Source of the DNA: Nitrospirales bacterium
Lineage (GTDB): Bacteria; Nitrospirota; Nitrospiria; Nitrospirales; UBA8639
Assembly (NCBI GenBank): GCA_022824735.1
Contig: JAJDZI010000025.1
Location: 1-48,795, forward strand
Reading direction: 5' to 3'
DNA length: 48,795 bases
The notes under the pieces were generated by a model that did no database searches, was not told where the DNA came from, and worked only from the letters and a program-made list of their open reading frames with translations. Shown in pieces: positions 34,485 through 43,205 of the stretch. Numbering within the stretch: position 1 is the stretch's first letter; each line of letters starts with the position of its first letter. The position numbers were made by a program, and so were the translations under genes.

Positions 34485-34528
34485 CCGTGATCATTGATCG
34501 GGAATAAAAAAGGAGGGGGGAGGCATTC

Positions 34529-35440
34529 ATGGCAGTGCGGACGTGGACGTTGTGCCTGGTCCTGGGGTTGTTCGTGTCTTCGGGATGGGCCTATGAGGAA
34601 ATATCGGTCACAAACGGGGGGACCATCAAGGGTCACGTGACGATCACCGGTGACACCCCGAGACCCATGGCTTTCAACCTGGTGACGATCCCGGACGCGG
34701 TGTATTGCGGTCGCATTTCTACGGGCACGGGTTGGCGGATCGTGGAAGATTTCATTATCGGGGAGGACGGCAGCCTCAAAGACGCGGTCGTGATGCTCAA
34801 CGGGATCGAACAGGGGAAGCGGTTCGAGGTGCCCAAGGTCTTGATCGAAGCCATGGATTGTGATTTCCTGCCGTTCGTGAACGTGTTGCGCGACCAGGAT
34901 GAAATCACGGTCATCAACATGGACCCCGTTGAACACGATATCCAGGGGTACGAAACCGCCAGGGTGCGGGGCGCGAGGGTCCTGTTCAATCGACCGTTGC
35001 CCATGAATGCGTTTCACAAGGTGCTGGGTATGTTGCACAGTCATGAGCATTTGCCGGGCAAGCCCATGATTCAAAAAGTGCACCTGAGGAAAGGCCGCAA
35101 CATTTTCGTCATGCAATGCGGGTTTCATCCCTACATGTTTTCCTGGGGCGTGGTGGTCAAAAATCCCTATTACGCCATTACCAGGGAAGACGGACGGTTC
35201 GAACTCACGGATGTGCCTCCGGGCGACTATACGTTGACGGTCTGGCACGCGGGTATGAAAAAATACCTGGACCGGACCATTACCGTCCCCGCCGACGGCA
35301 CGGTCACGCAGGACTTCCAATATGCAGCCGTGAAGGGACGAAGAAGCGTGCATGAAATGCAGGACAATCCTCACTTCGGCTTGGAGTTGCTTGGGGAGGG
35401 CGTGGAAATCATTCCGTCGGTCAGGCTGCAGAATCCCTGA
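34529..35440 (+). CDS. secreted type-1-copper / carboxypeptidase regulatory-like protein, copy 1
   Basis: 303 residues with a signal peptide (TLCLVLGLFVSSGWA). A cupredoxin-like core carries a full type 1 copper pattern: H136 (EHDIQGYE), then C197-x2-H200-x2-M203 (MQCGFHPYM). A carboxypeptidase regulatory-like domain follows (residues about 213-275; ITREDGRFELTDVPPGDYTL). Two further Cys (C60, C111) are conserved in the next gene and may form a disulfide. A very strong AAAGGAGGGG precedes the ATG. It is the first of a run of five same-strand genes; the oxidase terminator upstream suggests its own transcription start. Probably a periplasmic copper electron carrier. Confidence 0.82.
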   Translation: MAVRTWTLCLVLGLFVSSGWAYEEISVTNGGTIKGHVTITGDTPRPMAFNLVTIPDAVYCGRISTGTGWRIVEDFIIGEDGSLKDAVVMLNGIEQGKRFEVPKVLIEAMDCDFLPFVNVLRDQDEITVINMDPVEHDIQGYETARVRGARVLFNRPLPMNAFHKVLGMLHSHEHLPGKPMIQKVHLRKGRNIFVMQCGFHPYMFSWGVVVKNPYYAITREDGRFELTDVPPGDYTLTVWHAGMKKYLDRTITVPADGTVTQDFQYAAVKGRRSVHEMQDNPHFGLELLGEGVEIIPSVRLQNP

Positions 35441-35455
35441 CGTTTCGGAGGGTTG

Positions 35456-36364
35456 ATGAAGGCTTTGCTGATCACCGGCTTGTGCGTGATCCTTTTGATT
35501 CCGGCTTCCTCTCTTTGGGGGTATGACGTCAAGGAGGTTGCCGGCGGCGGAACGGTTCAGGGGACGGTTGCCCTTTCGGGACCGGTGCCGGACCCGAAGG
35601 CGTACAACCTGGTCATTTTTCCTGACCCCGAATATTGCGGGCGGATCTCCAACGGAAACGGATGGCGCCTCCTTCGTGATTTTCTCGTGAACGAACAGGG
35701 CCAGGTCCTGAACGTCGTCGTGTTGTTGGAAGGCGTGACGGAGGGTAAACCGTTTTCTCTTTCCGTGCCAAGAGTCGAAGCGCGGGATTGTCGATTTTTA
35801 CCCTTCACGACCGTCGTGCGAAGCGGGCATGGGATCGAAGTGGTGAACATGGATCCCGTGATGCATGACATTCAGGCCTACGAGACCTCGGCCGCCATGG
35901 GGACCCGGGTGTTGTTCAATTCCCCGCTGCCCTTCAATCGCCGGCATCACCGGGGCGACCTGCATGCGACCCATGACCATCGGCCCGGAGAGTCGTTGGT
36001 CCGGCAATTCCAGTTGAGTAAAAAACGCCGGACGTTCGTCATGCAATGCGGGTTTCACGCGTACATGGAAAGCTGGGCCATTGCGGTGGACAATCCCTAC
36101 TACGTGCTGACCGATGAGAACGGACAATTTTCCATCGAAAACGTGCCGCCCGGGACGTATGACCTTCGGGCGTGGCATCCCGGCATCAAGCAGGTCATGA
36201 AGAAGCCGGTGACCATCGAACCGGGCGCGAACCTGACCATTGATTTCCAATTGCCTTCGCCGGGACGACGAAAGACCGCGCTCACGGTTCGGACGCCTCC
36301 CCGGTTCACTCCCGCGGCGTTGGGCCGGGAATTCACGATCGAACCTCTTCTCGAGCGCCAGTAA
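35456..36364 (+). CDS. secreted type-1-copper / carboxypeptidase regulatory-like protein, copy 2
   Basis: 302 residues, a tandem paralogue of the preceding gene over its full length. Signal peptide LLITGLCVILLIPASSLWG. Copper ligands are kept: H137 (MHDIQAYE) and C198-x2-H201-x2-M204 (MQCGFHAYM). The paired Cys (C61, C112) and the C-terminal regulatory-like domain (ENGQFSIENVPPGTYDLRAW) are also kept. A His-rich stretch at 164-175 (HHRGDLHATHDH) is richer in His than in copy 1 and might bind metal. It starts 15 bases after copy 1 with GGAGG upstream of the ATG. Confidence 0.82.
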   Translation: MKALLITGLCVILLIPASSLWGYDVKEVAGGGTVQGTVALSGPVPDPKAYNLVIFPDPEYCGRISNGNGWRLLRDFLVNEQGQVLNVVVLLEGVTEGKPFSLSVPRVEARDCRFLPFTTVVRSGHGIEVVNMDPVMHDIQAYETSAAMGTRVLFNSPLPFNRRHHRGDLHATHDHRPGESLVRQFQLSKKRRTFVMQCGFHAYMESWAIAVDNPYYVLTDENGQFSIENVPPGTYDLRAWHPGIKQVMKKPVTIEPGANLTIDFQLPSPGRRKTALTVRTPPRFTPAALGREFTIEPLLERQ

Positions 36365-36367
36365 CGC

Positions 36368-37030
36368 ATGGCTGCCTTTTCCGTCTGTCCCGTCCGGCCG
36401 TGGTGGTATCGGCTCCTTCCCGTTTTCCTGTTCACGTGTATGCTCATGCCCCTTTCCGGTTCTTTCGCGTCCGGTGACGGCGTTGAAACATCGCGAAACG
36501 CGGACGAACTGGAATTTTCGTCCCGTCTGATTTGGCGCACCAATGGAAAGACCTCACGTGCTCAATTGTTCGTCAAGGGCGGGCGCTACCGGATCGAACA
36601 CCGGGGAGGGGTCAAAACAGACATGGGCTATGCCACGGTCACAATCGTCCGGCTGGACAAACAGCAGGTGTGGTACATTCTTTCCCAGCGCCGGCTGGTG
36701 ATGGCGGTTCCCTTGACCCTGGATTACGTGCTTCCCCTGGCGATCACGCTGGACGGGGAAATTGCCCGGTCCCGAATCGGCGATGCCATGGTCGGCGAGC
36801 AGCAGGCCACGTTGTACGAAGTCGTGGTGGGTCGTCACGGCCACCGGGAGACGTATTATCAATGGGTCGATGAAACGCGGCAGTTGTTGTTGAAACTGGT
36901 GAGCCGGGACCGGGATTGGTCCGTGGAATATGGCCGGGTCGTGCTCTCGAAACAACCGGAGTATTTTTTTGAGACGCCATTGGGATATCGAACGTTTCAA
37001 GCCACCGAAAAACAGGCGGATGAAGGATAA
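36368..37030 (+). CDS. secreted LolA/outer-membrane-lipoprotein-sorting-like protein
   Basis: 220 residues. Basic start, hydrophobic signal (LLPVFLFTCMLMPLSGSFA). The mature part looks like the LolA-type or DUF4412-like fold: FSSRLIWRTNGKTSRAQLFV, then GGRYRIEHRG, a VRLDKQQVWYILSQRRLVM strand, and ETYYQWVDETRQLLLKLVS. It starts 3 bases after the second copper-protein gene, so it is co-translated. A cargo-binding periplasmic role is possible; the assignment rests on pattern only. Confidence 0.65.
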   Translation: MAAFSVCPVRPWWYRLLPVFLFTCMLMPLSGSFASGDGVETSRNADELEFSSRLIWRTNGKTSRAQLFVKGGRYRIEHRGGVKTDMGYATVTIVRLDKQQVWYILSQRRLVMAVPLTLDYVLPLAITLDGEIARSRIGDAMVGEQQATLYEVVVGRHGHRETYYQWVDETRQLLLKLVSRDRDWSVEYGRVVLSKQPEYFFETPLGYRTFQATEKQADEG

Positions 37031-37036
37031 ACGGCG

Positions 37037-38389
37037 ATGACGGTTCGGCAATGGACAACGGCATTCATGAGCGTTGCCTGCGGTATCCTGTTGGTGGCGG
37101 GGTCCGTGACGGGACAAACGTCCGCTGACGAGCAGTTCAGTCTGGCCGAACGGGCATTCGAGCGGGGTGATTTTCAGAAGACCCTGGAACTGGTCGAACC
37201 TCTTTTCGATGACGCAGGATGGCAGCGAGCGTCCTCGCGGCTCACGATGTTGAGCTTGGCGCGGCTGAGTAAGACCGCCGAGGGCGTCGATGCCTATGAT
37301 GCATTCGTCAAGGCGAACGGAAAGGACGAAGGACTGCTGCGTGAACTTGCCGTCCAGAGCATTCTTCCGTTCCGGTCGGATATGCGCGAGCAGGTGAGAG
37401 GGGCGGCCTATTCGGCGTTGAAGGAAATTCCGTCCGATGACATGGTTCCGTATTTTCAGGATGGGCTCAGCGACGGATCGGGCATGATCCGGGTCTTGGT
37501 TGCCGAGGGGATGGGCAAGTTGTCGTCCGGGCGGCAGGCCAAGAGCTTTCGCGGCGCGCTCAAGGATAAGGCGGGCCTGGTCAGGGTCACGGTCTTGAAA
37601 GCCTTGGGCCGATGGGGCGATTCCGGGTCCATCTCCCTGATCGTTCCGTTATTGGAGGATGAGCATCGAGTCGTGCAGGTTGCCGCGGCCGCGGCCTTGT
37701 ATAGACTCGGGCAGAAGGAGCATTGGCGAACCGTGGAGCAGGCGACCAACGTGCCGGAAGGCTATGAACGGGGAGGCGCGTTGCGAATGCTCGGTGAAAT
37801 CGGTGATCCCAAGGGGTTGCCGCTGCTCGAACAGGGGCTTCGCGACAAACAACCGTCGATTCGCGCGGCGGCTGCGGCCTCGCTGGGGAAACTCGGTTCA
37901 AGCAAAGGCATTCCTTTTCTGATCGAGGCGCTGGCTGATCCCGTGCCGGCGGTCCGAAGCGTGGCTGCCGTGACGTTGGGAAAGCTCAAGGCCGAACCGG
38001 CGGTCTCTCCATTGACCCGGGCCTTGCAGGACCGCAATATGGGCGTGCGGGCTGCGGTCATCGCGGGCCTGCTGCAATTGAGCAGCCCGTTCAGCGTCGT
38101 GGCCGGAACCGTGCGGGAATTGATGGGGCAACAGAATCCGGGCCTGCGTTCTTCCGTGGCCAAAGCATTGGGTCATGGCCGTGCCCGCGACGTGGTGGCG
38201 CCATTGTTGCTGCTGCTCAACGACCCCGTGCCGAAGCCTCGAATTTCAGCGGCCCGGTCGCTGGGCAGGGTCGGCGGACGAGAACTGATTCCCCGCCTCA
38301 AATTGCTCATGAAAGATCAAAATGAAGCCGTCCGCGCCACCGCCGCCGGAGCCATAGCGCGTCTCCTCTCGCCCCCTCCTGAGGCCTGA
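37037..38389 (+). CDS. secreted HEAT-repeat protein
   Basis: 450 residues. Signal peptide (FMSVACGILLVAGSVTG). After an alpha-helical, TPR-like N-terminal part (residues 35-110) come about eight HEAT repeats with the typical RxxAAxALGxLG ends (for example VRVTVLKALGRWGDSG, IRAAAAASLGKLGSSKG, VRSVAAVTLGKLKAEP, PRISAARSLGRVGGRE). Such solenoids bind other proteins. It starts 6 bases after the previous gene, so it belongs to the operon with the copper proteins and is a reasonable assembly or scaffold factor for them (inference). Confidence 0.85.
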   Translation: MTVRQWTTAFMSVACGILLVAGSVTGQTSADEQFSLAERAFERGDFQKTLELVEPLFDDAGWQRASSRLTMLSLARLSKTAEGVDAYDAFVKANGKDEGLLRELAVQSILPFRSDMREQVRGAAYSALKEIPSDDMVPYFQDGLSDGSGMIRVLVAEGMGKLSSGRQAKSFRGALKDKAGLVRVTVLKALGRWGDSGSISLIVPLLEDEHRVVQVAAAAALYRLGQKEHWRTVEQATNVPEGYERGGALRMLGEIGDPKGLPLLEQGLRDKQPSIRAAAAASLGKLGSSKGIPFLIEALADPVPAVRSVAAVTLGKLKAEPAVSPLTRALQDRNMGVRAAVIAGLLQLSSPFSVVAGTVRELMGQQNPGLRSSVAKALGHGRARDVVAPLLLLLNDPVPKPRISAARSLGRVGGRELIPRLKLLMKDQNEAVRATAAGAIARLLSPPPEA

Positions 38390-38419
38390 TGCCTGAGATG
38401 AGGAGGGAATGATCGACGA

Positions 38420-40426
38420 ATGAGTGTTTTGCGATTGTCTGTTTCGGTCATCCTTGCATACGCGAGGATCCAGGGTTTTTCTTTTTGCAGGTGTAGCCGC
38501 GCCATCCCGGATCAAAGTCCGGGACGTGCCTCATGGCGCTTCTTGGGGGTATGGATCGCGGGTTTTCTTTTGTTTCCCGCGTTTGGGTTGGCGAGCGAAC
38601 CACACGGGACCTCTTCACCGGGCATTCATTGGTCGGGATGGGGGGCTCAGGCCTTTGAGCGTGCTCACACCGAAGACAAGCTGATCCTGCTCGATCTGAC
38701 GGCCGTGTGGTGTCATGCCTGTCACGTGATGGATGAGACCACGTATGACGACCCCGCGGTGGTCGAATTCCTGAATGCCGAGTTTATCCCGGTCAGGGTC
38801 GATACCGATCAGCGTCCGGACATTGCGGCCCGGTATAAACACGGCGGCTGGCCCACCACCAGCATCCTGCTGCCTTCCGGAGAAATTCTCTTTCAGGCGA
38901 ACGTCCTGCCCCCTGATGCCTTGCTCGAAGCGTTGCGCGCATCGGACGCCTTTTACCGCGAAAACAAACGGGGTATGGCCGAACGGGTCGCCCAAATCTG
39001 GGAACGGGTGGAATCGGCCCAACGGGCAAGCCGGCGGCCTCAAGGGCGTATTTACCCGGAGATGTTGCCCTCAATTCTCGAAATGATGAAGCTGGAGTAT
39101 GACCCCGTGTCCGGCGGGTTCCGGGACGCCCCGAAATTCTTTGAACCCGAGGCCATCGAGTTGTCCTTCTCCCGTCATTTTTGGCATCAGGACTCGGAGT
39201 GGCGGCAAATGGCGTTGTTGACCCTGGATCAACAGTTGAACTTGTATGATCCAGTCTGGGGCGGGTTTTTTCGATATGCCGAGAAAGCGGATTGGTCTCA
39301 CCCGCATTATGAGAAGTTGCTTTCCATTCAGGCGACCAACCTGCTGAATTACCTGGAGGCGTATCAGGCCACCGGCCTGCCGCAGTACCGCGAGGTCGTT
39401 GAAGGAACCATGCGATACGTGATGCGGTTTCTTTCCGGTCAGGGAGGGTTTTATGCCAGCCAGGATGCCGACGTTCGCAACGCCGAACGTTCAAGTTCCG
39501 GCGTCAGGGGGAGCGAGTTTTTTGCCATGGATGAATCGCAGCGCCTGACCGCCGGCATCCCTGCTGTTGACCGGACGATTTTGACCGACTGGAACGCCTT
39601 GATGATCAAGGCTTCGCTCAGGGTTTCACAGGTCCTGGGAAACAAGGAGGCGCGGGACTTTGCCCTCGATACTCTCAGGCGGCTGCACAAGGAGCGCCAT
39701 CAACCCGGCCGCGGCCTGGCGCATCTTCTTCACGACGGTCATCCCAGTGAGTTCGGCTTGCTCGCCGACCAGGTCTTTTTTGCGGATGCTTTGCTCGAAG
39801 CCTTTTTGACCACCGGTTCGTCTCATTATCTGAAACAGGCTGAGACGATTATCGAGGAAGTCATCGGTTTGTTTGAAGACCCTCAGGGGGGAGGCTATTT
39901 CGACCGGGTGCCGTCCGCTTCATCATTGGGATTGTTGAAATTTCCCCATAAGGATCTCCCGGTCAATGCCGCGCTGTCCATGGTCTTTTCGGACTTGTCT
40001 TATCTGACCCATAACCCGCGATACCGGGAAAAGGCGGAGCATATTCTGCAAATGATGATGGAAGCCGGTTCCCTGCCGGTCGCCCACGCGGGGCTGGCCC
40101 TGCACCGGTTCTTGTCCTACCCCGTGCACATTGTGGTGGTGGGTGAAAAGTCTGACGGCGCGGCCCGTGATCTCTTCGATCGCAGCCTGGCCATGTATGC
40201 TCCCGGAAAATTGGTCCGGTTTTTAGACCCCCGTGTTGATTCCCTTTCCATCGGTGAAGTCACGTTCCCCAACGTGGCCGGTCCGTTCGCTTACGTGTGT
40301 ACCGATCGATTGTGCTCCAGCCCCATCGCGCAGCCCGAAGAGTTACCCGGCCGTTTCCAGGAAATCTTCACGGCACTCACGGAAACGCGGAAACCCTTCT
40401 CGACGAAGAATGGCTCCTTCCCTTAA
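38420..40426 (+). CDS. thioredoxin-domain / AGE-domain protein (YyaL-SSP411 family)
   Basis: 668 residues. A thioredoxin-like domain with C98-H-A-C101 (VWCHACHVMDE) and the cis-proline region GGWPTTSILLPSGE is followed by an alpha-barrel of the N-acylglucosamine epimerase type (residues 210-600; GGFRDAPKFFEPEAIE, GGFYASQDAD, TDWNALMIKASL). This matches the YyaL/SPATA20 family. A hydrophobic segment at 42-58 would act as signal or anchor. Residues about 10-42 are encoded by a dispersed repeat (family D), so the native start may have been lost or displaced. AGGAGG lies 12 bases upstream of the ATG at 38420. Last gene of the copper-protein run. Confidence 0.85.
   Translation: MSVLRLSVSVILAYARIQGFSFCRCSRAIPDQSPGRASWRFLGVWIAGFLLFPAFGLASEPHGTSSPGIHWSGWGAQAFERAHTEDKLILLDLTAVWCHACHVMDETTYDDPAVVEFLNAEFIPVRVDTDQRPDIAARYKHGGWPTTSILLPSGEILFQANVLPPDALLEALRASDAFYRENKRGMAERVAQIWERVESAQRASRRPQGRIYPEMLPSILEMMKLEYDPVSGGFRDAPKFFEPEAIELSFSRHFWHQDSEWRQMALLTLDQQLNLYDPVWGGFFRYAEKADWSHPHYEKLLSIQATNLLNYLEAYQATGLPQYREVVEGTMRYVMRFLSGQGGFYASQDADVRNAERSSSGVRGSEFFAMDESQRLTAGIPAVDRTILTDWNALMIKASLRVSQVLGNKEARDFALDTLRRLHKERHQPGRGLAHLLHDGHPSEFGLLADQVFFADALLEAFLTTGSSHYLKQAETIIEEVIGLFEDPQGGGYFDRVPSASSLGLLKFPHKDLPVNAALSMVFSDLSYLTHNPRYREKAEHILQMMMEAGSLPVAHAGLALHRFLSYPVHIVVVGEKSDGAARDLFDRSLAMYAPGKLVRFLDPRVDSLSIGEVTFPNVAGPFAYVCTDRLCSSPIAQPEELPGRFQEIFTALTETRKPFSTKNGSFP
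38446..38546. repeat. dispersed repeat (family D) inside the 5' end of a gene
   Basis: TCATCCTTGCATACGCGAGG, then TTTCTTTTTGCAGGTGTAGC, CGCGCCATCCCGGATCAAAG, and CCTCATGGCGCTTC. These match the intergenic copy at 24440-24533 almost base for base over about 95 bases. Here the repeat is read through in frame as the N-terminus of the thioredoxin-domain protein. Confidence 0.75.
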
Positions 40427-40542
40427 ATCCTTGCTGAGACACGGCAACTGAAACCAGATAGTTCAGGATGACATCTGACGCATGTTCTTGCGAACGATGG
40501 CCCTTCAACCCATCGACTGAAATTGTCATCCATGGATTTATG

Positions 40543-40572
40543 TTGAACATTTGAAAGTACGCTGCGTACAAT
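40543..40572 (+). promoter_or_regulatory. promoter candidate for hppA
   Basis: TTGAAC (40543-40548), an 18-base spacer, then TACAAT (40567-40572). The rest of the gap 40427-40725 holds no gene that I can support. Confidence 0.4.
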
Positions 40573-40725
40573 GGCCCCTCTTCTTTCCGATTCATGGAGA
40601 GACGTGCCTTTGTTGAAACCCGGCGATGCTTCTTGCGGTTCGTGTTGCGTTCAAAGCGGGGAGATCGAGGGGATCGCCATACAAAGTTGCCATATTCAAG
40701 AAACTGTTTTGGGGAGGGTTGATTC

Positions 40726-42792
40726 GTGAACGTCGAATTCGATGCGGGTTTGGTGATTGTCTTTGCGCTGGTGTCCGGTATTGTGGGTATTGTCTATGGT
40801 TTGTATCTGACTTTCTGGGTCCTGCGACAGGATGCTGGTAACGACACCATGCAAACCATTGCGTTGGCGATCCAGGAAGGCGCCGGCGCGTATTTGAATC
40901 GGCAATACCGGACCGTCGGCATCGTAGCGGGCGTCATGTTCCTGATCCTGTGGCTGGCTGGGACGTGGTCGGACAATTTCGGGTTGCTGACGGCAATGGG
41001 ATTCGTCGTGGGCGCCGCGGCCTCAGCCATCGCCGGGTACGTGGGCATGGTGATTGCCGTGCGGGCGAACGTGCGGACGGCGCAGGCCGCATCCAACGGG
41101 TTGGACCCGGCATTGCAGGTCGCCTTCAAGGGCGGCGCGGTGACCGGGTTGCTGCTCATCGGGTTGGGCCTGGTGGCCTTGGCCGGGTTTTATGCTATCG
41201 GGTCTGCGGTAGCAGGACCGGAAAAAGCCGTGCACGCCCTTATCAGCCTCGGATTCGGCGGGAGCTTGATTTCGGTTTTTGCCCGGGTGGGCGGAGGCAT
41301 TTACACGAAGGCTGCGGACGTGGGCGCCGATCTCGTCGGCAAAGTCGAAGCCGGTATTCCCGAAGACGACCCTCGCAACCCCGCGGTGATTGCGGACAAC
41401 GTGGGTGACAACGTGGGCGACTGCGCCGGTATGGCCGCGGACCTGTTCGAAACCTACGTGGTGACGATTGTCGCGGCCATGGTCCTGGCCATGAGTCTCT
41501 TTCCCGGAAATGCGGCTCCCGTGCTGTATCCCCTGGCCCTTGGCGGGCTGACCGTCTTCGCCACCATTATCGGGATCTTCTTCGTGAAGGCGAGTGAAGG
41601 CGGGAGCATCATGTCGGCCTTGTACAAGGGCCTGTTCGTCAGCGGGGGATTGGCTGCGCTGGCGTTTTTTCCCGTCACCACGAGCATGATGGACGGCATC
41701 GGCGGGGTTTCGGGCGTCAGTTACTTTATCGCGGCGCTCCTGGGCCTGGTGGTGACGCTGGCCCTGGTATTCATTACCGATTACTTCACGGCCACGGGCT
41801 ATTCGCCGGTCCAGGAGGTTGCCAAGGCGAGTGAAACCGGACATGCCACGAACATCATCGCCGGGTTGGCCGTGGGCATGCAATCCACCGCCTGGCCGGT
41901 GATCGTTATCGTCGTGGCCATCCTGTTGAGTTTCGGGATTTGCGGCGGTGCCGACGGCGGCGGACTGTACGGGGTCGCCATTGCCGCGGTGGCCATGTTG
42001 TCGATGGCGGGCATCGTGGTGGCGATCGACGCGTTCGGGCCGGTCACGGATAACGCGGGCGGCATTGCGGAGATGTCCCACTTGGGCGAAGAGGTTCGGA
42101 AAATCACGGACGCGCTGGACGCCGTGGGGAATACCACCAAGGCGGTGACCAAGGGGTATGCCATCGGCTCGGCTGCGTTGGCGGCCCTGGTGTTGTTTGC
42201 GGAGTATGCTCGTGAAGCCCAGGCCGGCAACCAGGGGCTGACGTTCGACTTGTCCGATCCCAACATCCTGGTGGGCTTGTTTCTTGGCGGGATGCTGCCG
42301 TTTATCTTCGGGGCGTTGTGCATGAAGGCCGTGGGTCAGGCCGGTGGGTTGGTTGTGGAAGAAGTCCGGCGGCAATTCAGGGAAATTCCCGGTATTATGG
42401 AAGGTACGCAAAAACCCGAATATGGTACGTGCGTGGATATCGTGACTCAATCCGCCCTTCAAAAAATGCTGGTGCCCGGCATTATTCCCGTGATCTCGCC
42501 TATTCTGGTCGGCGTCCTGTTGGGGCCGGCGGCGTTGGGCGGCGTGCTGGTCGGCAGTATCGTGACGGGCCTGTTTTTGGCCATTACCATGACCAGCGGG
42601 GGCGGGGCCTGGGACAATGCCAAGAAATACATCGAAGAACAGGGACTGAAAGGCACCGAAACGCACAAGGCCGCGGTGACCGGCGATACCGTCGGAGACC
42701 CGTTCAAAGACACTGCCGGTCCGGCGATCAACCCGATGATCAAGGTCATCAACATCGTCTCCCTCCTCATCATTTCCTTCATCGTACCGTAA
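40726..42792 (+). CDS. hppA: membrane-bound proton-translocating pyrophosphatase (K+-independent type)
   Basis: This pump couples hydrolysis of pyrophosphate to proton transport across the cytoplasmic membrane. 688 residues with about 16 membrane spans. The catalytic signature DVGADLVGK is at 198-206, followed by [20 protein letters not shown]. Near the C-terminal part [10 protein letters not shown] has Lys472 and Thr475 at the positions that distinguish K+-independent pumps (Lys/Thr) from K+-dependent ones (Ala/Gly or Ala). The GTG start is supported by GGGAGGG 8 bases upstream. It has no partner gene. Confidence 0.95.
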   Translation: MNVEFDAGLVIVFALVSGIVGIVYGLYLTFWVLRQDAGNDTMQTIALAIQEGAGAYLNRQYRTVGIVAGVMFLILWLAGTWSDNFGLLTAMGFVVGAAASAIAGYVGMVIAVRANVRTAQAASNGLDPALQVAFKGGAVTGLLLIGLGLVALAGFYAIGSAVAGPEKAVHALISLGFGGSLISVFARVGGGIYTKAADVGADLVGKVEAGIPEDDPRNPAVIADNVGDNVGDCAGMAADLFETYVVTIVAAMVLAMSLFPGNAAPVLYPLALGGLTVFATIIGIFFVKASEGGSIMSALYKGLFVSGGLAALAFFPVTTSMMDGIGGVSGVSYFIAALLGLVVTLALVFITDYFTATGYSPVQEVAKASETGHATNIIAGLAVGMQSTAWPVIVIVVAILLSFGICGGADGGGLYGVAIAAVAMLSMAGIVVAIDAFGPVTDNAGGIAEMSHLGEEVRKITDALDAVGNTTKAVTKGYAIGSAALAALVLFAEYAREAQAGNQGLTFDLSDPNILVGLFLGGMLPFIFGALCMKAVGQAGGLVVEEVRRQFREIPGIMEGTQKPEYGTCVDIVTQSALQKMLVPGIIPVISPILVGVLLGPAALGGVLVGSIVTGLFLAITMTSGGGAWDNAKKYIEEQGLKGTETHKAAVTGDTVGDPFKDTAGPAINPMIKVINIVSLLIISFIVP

Positions 42793-42839
42793 CGGCCCGT
42801 TGTAAGCGCGAAGTCGAAGGGAACATACTATCCAATGTC

Positions 42840-42868
42840 TTGACCGCTTTGAGGGGCTGGGCTATTCT
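42840..42868 (+). promoter_or_regulatory. promoter candidate for pup
   Basis: TTGACC (42840-42845), a 17-base spacer, then TATTCT (42863-42868), 44 bases before the pup start codon. It suggests that pup is transcribed separately from hppA. Confidence 0.5.
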
Positions 42869-42911
42869 ACCCGTGATGTGCGTATCTCCTTGAAAACCGG
42901 GAGGAAAGGCC

Positions 42912-43109
42912 ATGGAAAAGCAGGAACGGAAATCCGGGGCAGCCAGAAATTCCTCAGAGGCCCAGGAAGTCAAGCCGAATCCTCAGGTCATTGAAAGCGG
43001 CAAGAAACTTCAGGAAGACATCGATCAGTTGGTTGAAGAGATCGACGAGGTCCTGGAAGAAAACGCCGCCGAGTTCGTCAAGAATTACGTCCAGAAAGGG
43101 GGAGAGTAG
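42912..43109 (+). CDS. pup: prokaryotic ubiquitin-like protein Pup
   Basis: Pup is attached by its C-terminal Glu to lysines of target proteins, marking them for the bacterial proteasome. The 65-residue protein is mostly charged and probably disordered. It has the Pup core LVEEIDEVLEENAAEFV and ends KNYVQKGGE, with the diagnostic Gly-Gly and a terminal Glu, so no deamidation by Dop is needed before ligation. GGAGGAAAGG lies directly before the ATG. No Pup ligase (pafA), Dop, Mpa/ARC ATPase or proteasome subunit gene is nearby; neighbours are hppA and recJ. The family is best known from Actinobacteria and occurs in some Nitrospirota. Confidence 0.93.
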   Translation: MEKQERKSGAARNSSEAQEVKPNPQVIESGKKLQEDIDQLVEEIDEVLEENAAEFVKNYVQKGGE

Positions 43110-43146
43110 GGGCGACCAGCCGGTCGCCTGCCCCTGCCCTTTTTTC
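43107..43146 (+). terminator. possible terminator after pup
   Basis: An outer AGGGGC/GCCCCT stem and an inner GACC-AGCC-GGTC stem (with an asymmetric bulge) are followed by GCCC and six T. It lies right at the pup stop codon. Confidence 0.5.
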
Positions 43147-43205
43147 CGCCGTCATTTTTTATTGCACCAGTATGTGGGGCTTCCACTGCCAGTGAGTCTG
43201 CCCGT

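Noticed and set aside
41023-42666. A 547-codon minus-strand frame over hppA
   Set aside because: Opposite a very conserved gene; the composition (His, Gln, Arg, Asp) is typical of antisense frames here.
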